Below the pieces are notes generated by a model. The model saw only the letters and a program-made list of their open reading frames with translations, was not told where the DNA came from and searched no databases. Of a stretch of 64,000 bases of DNA, positions 53,182 through 64,000 are shown in pieces; the first letter of the stretch is position 1, and the number at the start of each line of letters is the position of its first letter. Where the stretch lies: contig CANJUR010000005.1 of assembly GCA_947477565.1 (NCBI GenBank), positions 62,001 to 126,000 on the forward strand, written 5' to 3'. The translations under genes and the position numbers were made by a program. This DNA comes from Deltaproteobacteria bacterium (lineage in GTDB: Bacteria; Myxococcota_A; Polyangia; Polyangiales; Ga0077539).

Positions 53182-54933
53182 TCACTCCGTGGGGGCGGGC
53201 GCGGGGTGGCGCCGATGGCTCCGGAGGTGCGTGCGGTGGCGTCGCGAGCGGTGCCGGGAGGAGTCCCCCGGGGTTGCATCGGGAGGGTCGGCGGTGGGTC
53301 CGACTGCAGGAGCGAGCGGGCGGGCTGCGACGAAGGGCATCCCCGGAGGAAGCGCGGGGTTCACCGGGACAAGGGGGCTCGAGACAGCGGTCGCGAGATG
53401 GTTCGTGGGACGTACTACCGAAGCGGACGGGCGAATCAACAGGACCACCGCAGCGACGACGAGCCCGACGAAGCAGAGCCCGATGAGGATGATCATCGGC
53501 GCCACGAACGAGCGCGGCACGGCGATGAACGTCGTCGGAGTGTCGCGCTGGAGGGGCGGAGGAAACGACGGGGTCCGCGGCGACGGGGTGCTGGTCGGTG
53601 CGGAGTAGAGGGCGAGTGCGCGGCCTTCCTCGGGAAGGGTGCTGTCGATGACAAACTCCGGCAGGTCACTGCGAAGGCTCTCCGAGGACGGTCGCTCCTG
53701 CGTATTCGGGAACGTCCGGGCTGGTGCGGCGAGCACCCCTGGGATGCTGCCCGGGTCGCTCACCAACGACGTCTGGGGCGACATCGCCGCGGGCGGCTGC
53801 GACGTCCCCTGCAGCAGGTTGATTCCCTCGGCGATGGTGGGGTTGCTCGGCGGCGGTTCGCTCGTGGTGATGTTGGGTAGCGGCGCCGACTGTGAGATCG
53901 CGGGGGTCGGGATCGAGGCGCTCGGCACAGCGCTGAATCGCGGCGCACCGGTCTGCGACATCGTGAACAGGGCGTCGTTGATGTCCACGCCGCTCGGGAG
54001 GTTGTTCATCAGCGCGGTGAGCATCTCGCCGGCGTTGTTGTAGCGATCGGTGGACCGCAGCGCGAGTGCCCGCGCGAATACGGCCTCCCAGGGGCCCACA
54101 TCGACGCCGTGACGCCCGGGCGTCGGACGCCGCGGCGACAGCACCTTCGAACACATCTCCATCGCGTCGTTGCCCGCGAACGGCACCCGGGCGGTGAGCA
54201 TCTCGGACATCAACAGGGCGAGCGCGTGCACGTCCGTCCACGGCCCCGTACGCATCCCACTGACCTGCTCCGGCGCGGCGTAGTCCGGCGAAAACACCTG
54301 CGTCTGCGTGAGCGTCTGGGCCCGGTTGGCCGGTCGCCGCTCCTCGGGAATCATCACCTTGGCGATGCCAAAATCCAGCAGCTTCAACCGCTGGTCGCCG
54401 CGCCGCCCGGTCACGATCATCAGGTTGCCCGGCTTGATGTCGCGGTGAACGATGCCCTCCTCGTGGGCCATCCCGACCGCCTCGATCACGGGGTACATCA
54501 GGGCCATGCACTCCGTCGGCGAGCGCCCGCCGGAGCCGCTCACGATTCGCGAGTCGAAGTCCGCCTCGAGGGTGACGCCCTCCAGCCACTCGAGCGCCAT
54601 CCACGGCGCCTCCGCGCCGCTCGGCATCGCCGACGTACCAAAATCCAGCACCCGCACGATGTGCGGATGATCGAGTTGCGCCACCGTGCGCGCCTCTTCG
54701 GTGAAGCGCCGGAGGAAGTCCGCTTGCTGCTTCGGCGTGAGGTCCGACGGGGTCTTGAGCACCTTGATCGCGACGGGCTTGCGCAGCTCGCGGTGCTGAG
54801 CGCGATACACCACCCCGAAGCCACCCTGCGCCACGAGGCCGCCGACGTCGTACCTTGAGTCGAGTCGCGTACCGTTGAGACCGAATGGATCCCCACGCCC
54901 TTCGGGTGGTGCTGTGGCGGGCTTGGCATTCAT
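53182..54933 (-). CDS. Ser/Thr protein kinase with C-terminal membrane anchor
   Basis: 583 aa from ATG 54933. Kinase domain about 28-290: Gly loop VAQGGFGVVY, Lys57 (VAIKVLK), HRDIKPGNLM, LLDFGIAKV, YAAPEQVSG. Then Pro/Ser/Thr-rich linker and a transmembrane helix (APMIILIGLCFVGLVVAAVV) near residue 500, with a short, very basic Arg/His periplasmic end. All catalytic residues present. Signal unknown. The M1 peptidase starts 23 bases after its stop. Confidence 0.92.
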   Translation of the reverse strand: MNAKPATAPPEGRGDPFGLNGTRLDSRYDVGGLVAQGGFGVVYRAQHRELRKPVAIKVLKTPSDLTPKQQADFLRRFTEEARTVAQLDHPHIVRVLDFGTSAMPSGAEAPWMALEWLEGVTLEADFDSRIVSGSGGRSPTECMALMYPVIEAVGMAHEEGIVHRDIKPGNLMIVTGRRGDQRLKLLDFGIAKVMIPEERRPANRAQTLTQTQVFSPDYAAPEQVSGMRTGPWTDVHALALLMSEMLTARVPFAGNDAMEMCSKVLSPRRPTPGRHGVDVGPWEAVFARALALRSTDRYNNAGEMLTALMNNLPSGVDINDALFTMSQTGAPRFSAVPSASIPTPAISQSAPLPNITTSEPPPSNPTIAEGINLLQGTSQPPAAMSPQTSLVSDPGSIPGVLAAPARTFPNTQERPSSESLRSDLPEFVIDSTLPEEGRALALYSAPTSTPSPRTPSFPPPLQRDTPTTFIAVPRSFVAPMIILIGLCFVGLVVAAVVLLIRPSASVVRPTNHLATAVSSPLVPVNPALPPGMPFVAARPLAPAVGPTADPPDATPGDSSRHRSRRHRTHLRSHRRHPAPAPTE

Positions 54934-55005
54934 AAGCAAACCAGAGCCTTGGATGCTAACACAGCTCACGCCGCTGGTGCGCGGCGCAGCAGTCACGGGT
55001 GGTGT

Positions 55006-56193
55006 TCAGGCGCGGCGCAGCACCAGGAGGGCGATTTCCGGCGCCATCCCGACGCGCGTCGGCACGCCGGTGGTCCCGATGCCCCGACTGACGAAGAGCG
55101 CGCTCGCGCCGTCGCGGAAGAGCCCAGCCGAGAAGCGCGACGCGAAGCGACCGAGGTTCATCCGCGGCCCAATCGGCAGCCCAAACTGCCCTCCGTGGGT
55201 ATGCCCGCTAAGGGTGAGCGCCACGCCACGCCGGACCAGTTCGGGCCAGCCCGCCGGGTCGTGCGCGAGCATCACCACAGGCTCGCCGACGGGTACTTCG
55301 CAGAGCGCGCGGTCGACGTCGTCGAGCTTGCTCGAGCGGTCATCGACACCGGCGAAGTGGAGCCGCGCGCCGCCCCGGGAGACGGCAACAGAGCGGTTGC
55401 GGAGAAGCGTGACGTCGGCCTGCGCAAGCGCCCGCACGACGCCGTCGGCGGTCTGGTAATAGTCGTGGTTGCCCATGCACGCGATGACGCCATCCGGGGC
55501 GTTGAGGGAGCGCGCAAAGCTGGTGACGTCGTCGAGGTACCCTTCGCCCACGGTGATGAGGTCGCCGGTGAGCGCGATGAGGTCGGGGTCAAGCCCGCGC
55601 ACGCTCGTTGCCCATCGGCGAAACATCCATCCGGGCACGTACGGTCCGCAGTGAACGTCTGAGACGTGCGCGACGCGGTACCCATCGAAAGCGGCGGGCA
55701 GCCCTACGACGGGAACCTCCACCCGCGTCACCCGCGCCCATGCGCGTCCTACGGTGCTCCCCCACAGTGCGAGCGTCCAGGTGAGCGCGTAGAGCGACCC
55801 GAGGCCGACCGTGACAGACCTCAATGGGTGACCGACGAGCGCCAGGACTGCGCCGCCCAGCAGCAGAGTCCACGCGATCGGCGTCGCGAGGAAGCACCCG
55901 CTCGCGTACACGGCGTAGGGAACCTCCAGGATCCATGTGCGCCACCAGGGCGTGCGCACGTCGTCGATCCACCAGCGCAGTCGGTGGACGAGCACCGAGA
56001 CGGCCGCGAGGTGGAGCGCCACGGAGGCGACGGCACAGGCCGCGAGGGGCACGCGGGTGGCCTCGCTCAAGACCGACGCGAGAAGCACGACAGCGGGCGC
56101 TTGCATCACGGCGACGGCGCCGAGCACTCGCACCAGAAAGCGCCGCCGCCACGCGCTGATGGCCGGAACATGCCTGAGCTTCGTCGGACTCAC
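55006..56193 (-). CDS. Membrane metallophosphoesterase (YkuE-like)
   Basis: 395 aa, GTG 56193. Four or five N-terminal membrane helices, then a calcineurin-like domain from about residue 165: VAHVSDVHCGPYVPG, LIALTGDLIT, IACMGNHDYY, VVMLAHDP, TLSGHTHGGQFGLP, all metal ligands present. Related to YkuE/YaeI phosphodiesterases, some of which hydrolyse lipids (UDP-diacylglucosamine type). Upstream (5') neighbour of the kinase, 72 bases between. Confidence 0.88.
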   Translation of the reverse strand: MSPTKLRHVPAISAWRRRFLVRVLGAVAVMQAPAVVLLASVLSEATRVPLAACAVASVALHLAAVSVLVHRLRWWIDDVRTPWWRTWILEVPYAVYASGCFLATPIAWTLLLGGAVLALVGHPLRSVTVGLGSLYALTWTLALWGSTVGRAWARVTRVEVPVVGLPAAFDGYRVAHVSDVHCGPYVPGWMFRRWATSVRGLDPDLIALTGDLITVGEGYLDDVTSFARSLNAPDGVIACMGNHDYYQTADGVVRALAQADVTLLRNRSVAVSRGGARLHFAGVDDRSSKLDDVDRALCEVPVGEPVVMLAHDPAGWPELVRRGVALTLSGHTHGGQFGLPIGPRMNLGRFASRFSAGLFRDGASALFVSRGIGTTGVPTRVGMAPEIALLVLRRA

Positions 56194-56290
56194 GGCCCCG
56201 AAAGGCTTCGCACACCCCGATCAACCCGACAACCAGCACCTTGCGCGGCGAGGGTCGCATCGCGTAGAGCCGCGCAAAGGACAGATCCCT

Positions 56291-57493
56291 ATGGTCGCGA
56301 CCGTTCATCTCCGCCCGGGTCACGTGCAGCCCGTCTGGCTTGGACACCCCTGGGTGTATGCGCAGGCCGTGGGTCGGGTGGAGGGCGAGCCCGCGCCCGG
56401 CGACGACGTGATCGTCCGCGATCCCCGGGGCAATCCGCTCGGTCGGGGGTATTGGTCGCCGTCGAGCGCGATTCCGGTGCGGGTTCTGACTCGAGACGTG
56501 TCCGCCGATCTGGACGAACGTTGGCTGCACAAGCGTATCGCCGAGGCGGCCGCGTGGCGTCGCTCGCTGCTGGGCCTGCCCGCGCCGCACACCAACGGAT
56601 ACCGACTGATCAACGCCGAGGGCGACGGGCTCGCGGGGCTGATCGCCGACGTCTTCGGCGACAGCGTGGTGGTGCAGTTGCTCACCGTCGGAATGAAGCG
56701 CCGGGAGCTGGCCATCGCGGCGGCGCTGCGGGAGGTGACCGGCGCTCAGCGGGTCTTCGAGGTGTCGTCTCCCAAGCACCAGACCCTGGAGGGGATCACC
56801 CCCCGCGAAGGCATCCTGGCGGGCGAGGACGCGGAGTCGCTGACGTTTACCGAGGGTGGTAATATCTGGACGCTTCCGGCGCCGGGGCGGGCGGGGTCGG
56901 GGCAGAAGACCGGGTACTTCTTCGACCAGCGGGAGAACCGCGCGCGGGTCGGCGCGCTCGCGGCGGGGCGGCGGGTGCTCGATCTTTTTTGTTACCTGGG
57001 TGGGTTCTCCATGGCGGCGGCGCGGGGCGGCGCGACGGAGGTGCTGGGCATCGACAGCGCGGCCGGAGCGATCGCAGCGGCGACCGCGGCGGCGGTGGCC
57101 AACGGGGTAGACGGGGTCGTTCGCTTCGAGAAGGGCGACGCGCTGAAGTTGTCGGTGGCCCTCGATCAGAAGGGCGAGCGCTTCGACCTGGTGGTGTGCG
57201 ACCCGCCGAAGTTGGCGAGCAACGCGCGCGAGGTCGAAGGGGCCCTGCGGCACTACCGCAAGGTGAACGCCGAGGCGGCGCGGCGCGTGACCACCGGGGG
57301 ATTGCTGGTGACGTGCTCGTGCTCGGGGCACGTGACGCCGGAGGAGTTCATTCGCGCGGTGCTGGCGGGAGTGCGGGACGCGGGCCGGGATGCGGTAATG
57401 CTGCGTATCGACGGCGCGGCGAGCGATCATCCGACGCCGCTGGCCTTCGTCGAGGGGCGCTACCTGAAGTGCGCGACGCTACGAATCACATGA
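56291..57493 (+). CDS. RlmI/RlmK-family 23S rRNA m5C methyltransferase
   Basis: 400 aa from ATG 56291. N-terminal PUA domain (RPGHVQPVWLGHPWVYAQAV), EEHLINAEGDGLAGLIAD region, SSPKHQ, then Rossmann SAM site KTGYFFDQRENR, VLDLFCYLGGFSMAAA, DLVVCDPPKLA and LVTCSCSGHV with catalytic Cys. The CDPPKLA and TCSCS pair fits the RlmI group (m5C1962). Overlaps the HAD gene by ATGA. Confidence 0.92.
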   Translation: MVATVHLRPGHVQPVWLGHPWVYAQAVGRVEGEPAPGDDVIVRDPRGNPLGRGYWSPSSAIPVRVLTRDVSADLDERWLHKRIAEAAAWRRSLLGLPAPHTNGYRLINAEGDGLAGLIADVFGDSVVVQLLTVGMKRRELAIAAALREVTGAQRVFEVSSPKHQTLEGITPREGILAGEDAESLTFTEGGNIWTLPAPGRAGSGQKTGYFFDQRENRARVGALAAGRRVLDLFCYLGGFSMAAARGGATEVLGIDSAAGAIAAATAAAVANGVDGVVRFEKGDALKLSVALDQKGERFDLVVCDPPKLASNAREVEGALRHYRKVNAEAARRVTTGGLLVTCSCSGHVTPEEFIRAVLAGVRDAGRDAVMLRIDGAASDHPTPLAFVEGRYLKCATLRIT

Positions 57494-58302
57494 CCGCCGT
57501 GGCCGCCGAACGCTGTCTACCGTTGGAGACGGTGGCGGCCGATCGTTGGCGCGACGTCGTGGGCGTCGCGACAGACCTCGACGACACCCTCACCATGCAC
57601 GGCGAACTGACCGCAGAGGTGCTGACTGCGTTGGAAGATGTTCGCGCGCTGGGGTTGCCCTGCGTGATCGCGACGGGCCGCTCGCTGGGGTGGGGCGCTG
57701 TGTTGGCTCGGGTGCTCCCGGTGCGCGCGGTGGTCACGGAAAACGGAGGGGCGTACGTTCTGCGGGAAGGGAGCGGGGCGCGGGTAGCGTTCCTCGATCC
57801 GGACGACGTGCGGGACGAAGGCATGGAGCGGGTGCGTACGTGCGTGGCGGCGATCGTTGATCGGTTTGCGGCGCTGCGGCCCGTGGAGGACGTGGCGGTG
57901 CGTGTGACCGACCTCGCGCTCGACATCGGCGAGCGGACGACGGTCGATCCGGTGGTGGTGCGCGAGGCCCTGGCGATGGTGCGCGACGCGGGGCTGTTCT
58001 CGACGACGAGCAGCATCCACCTGCACGTGAGCTATCGCCCGGCGGACAAGGTGGGCGGCCTGCGCGCGGCGCTCGAGGCGCTCGGGCTGGACGCCGCGGC
58101 TCTCGATGCGCGGTGGCTCTACGTCGGCGACAGCCCCAATGACGCTGCGGCATTCGGGGCGATGGCGCTGTCCTTCGGGGTCGCGGGCGTGCGGCGCTTT
58201 GCGGGGCGAATGTCGGCGTGGCCGGCGTTCGTGACGACGGCGGACGGGCCCGGGGGATTCGCGGCGGTGGTGGCAGCGTTGCGCGCGGGGCGCTCAGCGT
58301 GA
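57490..58302 (+). CDS. HAD-superfamily (Cof-like) hydrolase
   Basis: 270 aa. Motif I ATDLDDTLT with nucleophile Asp29 and acid Asp31, TENGGAY, motif IV GDSPNDAAAF. C2-type cap between (residues about 90-200). Fits HAD-IIB sugar-phosphate phosphatases, maybe mannosyl-3-phosphoglycerate-like. Start overlaps rlmI stop, and its stop overlaps the next GTG (GTGA). Confidence 0.88.
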   Translation: MTAVAAERCLPLETVAADRWRDVVGVATDLDDTLTMHGELTAEVLTALEDVRALGLPCVIATGRSLGWGAVLARVLPVRAVVTENGGAYVLREGSGARVAFLDPDDVRDEGMERVRTCVAAIVDRFAALRPVEDVAVRVTDLALDIGERTTVDPVVVREALAMVRDAGLFSTTSSIHLHVSYRPADKVGGLRAALEALGLDAAALDARWLYVGDSPNDAAAFGAMALSFGVAGVRRFAGRMSAWPAFVTTADGPGGFAAVVAALRAGRSA

Positions 58303-58919
58303 ACCCGAAGCGATCGCGGGTGATGGCGGTGGCGGCAGTGTCGCTGGCGGCGGCCCTCGGCGCGGTGCTGCTGCTCACCCGTCCGCCGACGCCGACCGCG
58401 GTGGCCGCGGGGTCGCACGCGGAGGCCCCTGCGACGCGGGTCGCAGGCGAGCCTCCCCCGGCGGTGGACGACGAGCACGCGTACGCGCCAGGTTCGCCGG
58501 CGGCAGTGGCCGAGCGCTTCTTGCGGGCGTTTTGGAGGGCCCACTATGTAGACGCTGGGGCGCTCGCAACCGGCGAGACGCTGGCCCGATGCCAGCGCGA
58601 CCAGCGCGCGGGGGCCGATCTCATTCCCGAGCACGCTGAGCTTTACCGCCGCGTGAGGGTCTTCCGCGAGGCCTCGCGATATCGGCTCGAGCGGGTCACG
58701 GTGTCGGATCTCCCGACGGAGGGCGACGGCTTCGCGAGGCGTCTGGTGCAAGGAGAGGCGCACGCCACGGGGCCCTCCCCCGATGACGCCCGGATGGTGG
58801 AGAGCCGCCGCGGACAGCGCCTGGAGTTGGTGCTCCGCGACGGCGCCTGGAAGGTCGCCGAGTGGACGGCGACGACCAACACGTCCGCCCCCGGCGCGGA
58901 TGCTGGAGGCGCACGATGA
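58299..58919 (+). CDS. Single-helix membrane-anchored protein of unknown function
   Basis: 206 aa from GTG 58299 (GTGA overlap with HAD). N-terminal anchor (VMAVAAVSLAAALGAVLLLT), Ala/Pro/Glu linker, then a small globular domain: PAAVAERFLRAFWRAHYVDAG, YRRVRVFREASRYRLERV, LVLRDGAWKVAEWT. The domain looks like a NTF2/DUF4440-type fold (inference). Ends with ATGA overlapping the methyltransferase start. Confidence 0.75.
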   Translation: MNPKRSRVMAVAAVSLAAALGAVLLLTRPPTPTAVAAGSHAEAPATRVAGEPPPAVDDEHAYAPGSPAAVAERFLRAFWRAHYVDAGALATGETLARCQRDQRAGADLIPEHAELYRRVRVFREASRYRLERVTVSDLPTEGDGFARRLVQGEAHATGPSPDDARMVESRRGQRLELVLRDGAWKVAEWTATTNTSAPGADAGGAR

Positions 58920-59722
58920 TCCGACGCGATGGGTCGGACCCCCTCGAGCGCGGCTCGCGGGAGCACTACGACGACGCGGCGTATTACGATCATGCGTATG
59001 CGCGGCGCGCCGAGGACGTGACGTTCTACCGCGAGGCAGCGCGGCGCTGTGGTGCGCCGGTTCTCGAGCTTGGCGTGGGGAGCGGACGCGTGGCGATTCC
59101 GACCGCGCTCGACGGTGCGGAGGTGCTGGGGCTCGACCTCAACGCCGCGATGCTGGCGCGGGCCCGCGAGACAGCCCGGCGGAAGGGCGTCCCCCGAGGC
59201 CGGCTCTCGCTCCGCCGCGGCGACATGCGGCGCTTCAAGCTCGGGCGCACGTTTCCGCTGATCACGGCACCCTTCAACGCACTGCTGCACCTCTACGAGC
59301 CCGACGAGATCGCGGACTGCTTTCGCTGCGTGCGCGAACACCTCGCACCGGGCGGCCGCTTCATCTTCGACGTGCGGCTCCCATCGCCCGCAGAGCTCGC
59401 GCGCAACCCGGACCGGGCCTACGTGGGTCGGCCCATCAAGCACCCGACGCTGGGCGTGCGCGTGCGTTACTCCGAGCGCTTTCTCTACGACCCGATCAAG
59501 CAGGTGCAGCACGTGACGATCCGGTTTGAGCCGCAAGACGGCTCGCCCGCGCACGAGACCCTGCTCACGCAGCGGCAGATCTTCCCGGGCGAGCTACGCG
59601 CGCTGCTCACGCTCGGCGGTCTGCGCCTCGCGCGACGGCTGGGTACCTTCACTGGTAATCCGTTGGGTCCCGACGACGGGCAGCAGATCGTCGAAGCTGT
59701 GGCGCTGGACTCGCCGCGGTGA
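58916..59722 (+). CDS. Class I SAM-dependent methyltransferase
   Basis: 268 aa from ATG 58916. SAM motif VLELGVGSGRVAIPTA, LGLDLNAAMLARARE, LITAPFNALLHLYEPDEI, APGGRFIFDVRLPSP. C-terminal domain (RYSERFLYDPIKQVQHV) is beta-rich. Substrate unknown, similar to methyltransferase domain 25. Sits in the same operon. Confidence 0.85.
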   Translation: MIRRDGSDPLERGSREHYDDAAYYDHAYARRAEDVTFYREAARRCGAPVLELGVGSGRVAIPTALDGAEVLGLDLNAAMLARARETARRKGVPRGRLSLRRGDMRRFKLGRTFPLITAPFNALLHLYEPDEIADCFRCVREHLAPGGRFIFDVRLPSPAELARNPDRAYVGRPIKHPTLGVRVRYSERFLYDPIKQVQHVTIRFEPQDGSPAHETLLTQRQIFPGELRALLTLGGLRLARRLGTFTGNPLGPDDGQQIVEAVALDSPR

Positions 59723-60051
59723 GTGACGCAGCCGACCCGCTCGCGGGGCTGCTCCTGGTCGCCGAGACGGGCGCGGTGAGCTTCGCGGTGCGGGCGCAGC
59801 CGCGGTCGTCGCGCGAGGCGATCGAGGGCGTGCGCGAGGGTGCTTTGCGGGTCGCGCTGACTGCGCCGCCGGTGGAGGGCGAGGCCAACACCGCCCTGGT
59901 GGCCTTGCTCGCCAAGACGCTGCGAGTGCCGAAGCGCGACGTCGCGGTGGTGGCCGGAACCAGCAACCGGAGCAAGCGCTTGCGGATCGTCGGGCTGACC
60001 GTGGACGAAGTGCGGGAGCGCCTCGCAGCGGTGGTCAAACCGCCCTTTTAG
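59719..60051 (+). CDS. DUF167/YggU-family protein
   Basis: 110 aa from GTG 59719, overlapping the previous stop (GTGA). YggU fold: VSFAVRAQPRSSREAIEGV, LRVALTAPPVEGEANTALV, VVAGTSNRSKRLRI. Function unknown; widely conserved. Last gene of the plus-strand operon, converging with the small ORF at 60065. Confidence 0.9.
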   Translation: MSDAADPLAGLLLVAETGAVSFAVRAQPRSSREAIEGVREGALRVALTAPPVEGEANTALVALLAKTLRVPKRDVAVVAGTSNRSKRLRIVGLTVDEVRERLAAVVKPPF

Positions 60052-60064
60052 TGCGCGCGCGTGG

Positions 60065-60316
60065 TCAGTGATTGAAGAAGGTGCGAATGCCCGAAAGGCC
60101 CTCGCAAAACAGAATCGCACAGCTTCGTCGCTGCTCTTGTTTCATGCGGTTGCAGAGCGCGGCGAGGTCGTCGTCGTCGTCGATGACAGTGCCCTCCGCG
60201 GGCTGATTCGAGCGCTCGTCGTAGCGACAGTCATCCAGGGCCACCCAGCGGCCTCGAAAGCTTCGGTTCGAGCAGATTTCCGACCACGAAAGCCGCGCCA
60301 ATGGACTGGTGCCCAT
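60065..60316 (-). CDS. Small acidic protein (DUF5678-like pattern)
   Basis: 83 aa, ATG 60316. Contains WVALDDCRYD, AEGTVIDDDDDLAALCNRMK and RRSCAILFCEG: a beta-strand with W-VAL, a helix, then a hydrophobic strand, resembling small DUF5678-type proteins. No strong ribosome site (AGGA at 12 bases). Plausible, not proven. Confidence 0.5.
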   Translation of the reverse strand: MGTSPLARLSWSEICSNRSFRGRWVALDDCRYDERSNQPAEGTVIDDDDDLAALCNRMKQEQRRSCAILFCEGLSGIRTFFNH

Positions 60317-60623
60317 GAATTATCGATGTCCTGACGATCCCGACCGCTGCAACGCGGGGGAGTGCCTCGACGCAACGCGCACCGTGCGCGCTGGAGGCTC
60401 CGAGGGTCCGCCGAGGTGGAGAGCATGGGCTCGCCCGTCTATGCGCATCCATCGGCGCATCGGGGTATTTGAACCATTCATTGGTCTCAGGGCCTCTGCT
60501 GGCGATACCCGGTTCGTACCGTCAAAAGCCCTCGCGGGCCATGATGTCGGTGAACCGGGCGGGACCATGATCCCGTTCGTTTCGACACGCAAGCGCTACG
60601 TAATGAGGGGAGTTCGGTGGCGA
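60317..60623. other. Intergenic region, no gene seen
   Basis: 307 bases between the small protein start and the second kinase stop. No open frame with coding bias, no RNA gene and no clear dyad. Its 3' side must hold the promoter of the small gene and the kinase terminator, but I see neither. Confidence 0.4.
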
Positions 60624-62426
<1,803 letters not shown>

Positions 62427-62590
62427 GCTCTATGCTCCGTACCGTCGGTCCGTCCGCCTACACACCCTCAAAGGCCCCGGAGCCCGACAGGCACCGCGAC
62501 GACACCCGCGAGAGCGTTACGGCACCCCCGCCCCTGGCGCAACCACAGTCCCCGGGAAGAAGGACATTCCCCCGAACTCAGCGACGTACC

Positions 62591-64000
<1,410 letters not shown>

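Overview
The window is high-GC, strongly GC3-biased bacterial DNA. Gene content points to a myxobacterium (Myxococcota, Polyangia / Sandaracinaceae-like; this is inference). The evidence is two Ser/Thr kinases with periplasmic tails, about ten lipoproteins with Asp/Ala/Gly-rich linkers, a cysteine-repeat protein, a DUF1592/DUF1588 plus DUF1552 pair, a VWA lipoprotein with a MopE-like cysteine region, a thrombospondin-type-3 outer-membrane protein and a histone-H1-like protein. I saw no rRNA or tRNA gene, CRISPR array, IS element or prophage. The window reads as ordinary chromosome with accessory envelope genes.

Layout: 0.1-7.4 kb holds an H1-like protein, a CNNM/CorC-type membrane protein, a LysM/M15 peptidase, a TatA-like peptide, SixA, an alpha/beta hydrolase and nicotinate phosphoribosyltransferase. 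7.5-11 kb holds a 17-unit cysteine-repeat lipoprotein (minus strand) and a probably frame-disrupted gene. 11-24 kb mixes lipoproteins (jelly-roll-like, PQQ propeller, VWA, SNase-like, lamin-tail) with a TlpA thioredoxin, propionyl-CoA carboxylase beta and RecD2. 24-32.6 kb is a minus-strand run: GNAT, HEAT protein, xseB, OmpA-family protein, lipoprotein, gltX, CPBP protease. 32.8-37.6 kb holds a TerB-like protein, galT-aminotransferase, a type IV pilin with a candidate sigma-54 promoter, and a branched-chain-type acyl-CoA dehydrogenase behind overlapping palindromes.

37.6-42.1 kb is a tight minus-strand operon, aguA-aguB-ldcA-ruvX-mltG: agmatine-to-putrescine conversion coupled to peptidoglycan turnover. 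42.2-48.1 kb (plus) holds a SprT-like/DUF2786 protein, FkbM and SpoU methyltransferases, and the DUF1592/DUF1552 pair. 48.1-56.2 kb (minus) holds a metallophosphoesterase, Ser/Thr kinase, M1 peptidase, GNAT and a SUMF1-like lipoprotein. 56.3-60.05 kb (plus) is a five-gene operon in which every junction is a 4-base overlap (rRNA methyltransferase, HAD phosphatase, membrane protein, methyltransferase, YggU). 60-64 kb holds a small protein, a second Ser/Thr kinase and a TSP3 protein cut by the window end.

No single clearly new system stands out. The strongest leads are the cysteine repeat shared by the 17-unit lipoprotein and the SUMF1-like lipoprotein (whose FGE fold lacks both copper cysteines), the haem-motif DUF1592/DUF1552 pair beside it, and the regulatory dyads at 10.24 and 36.33 kb.
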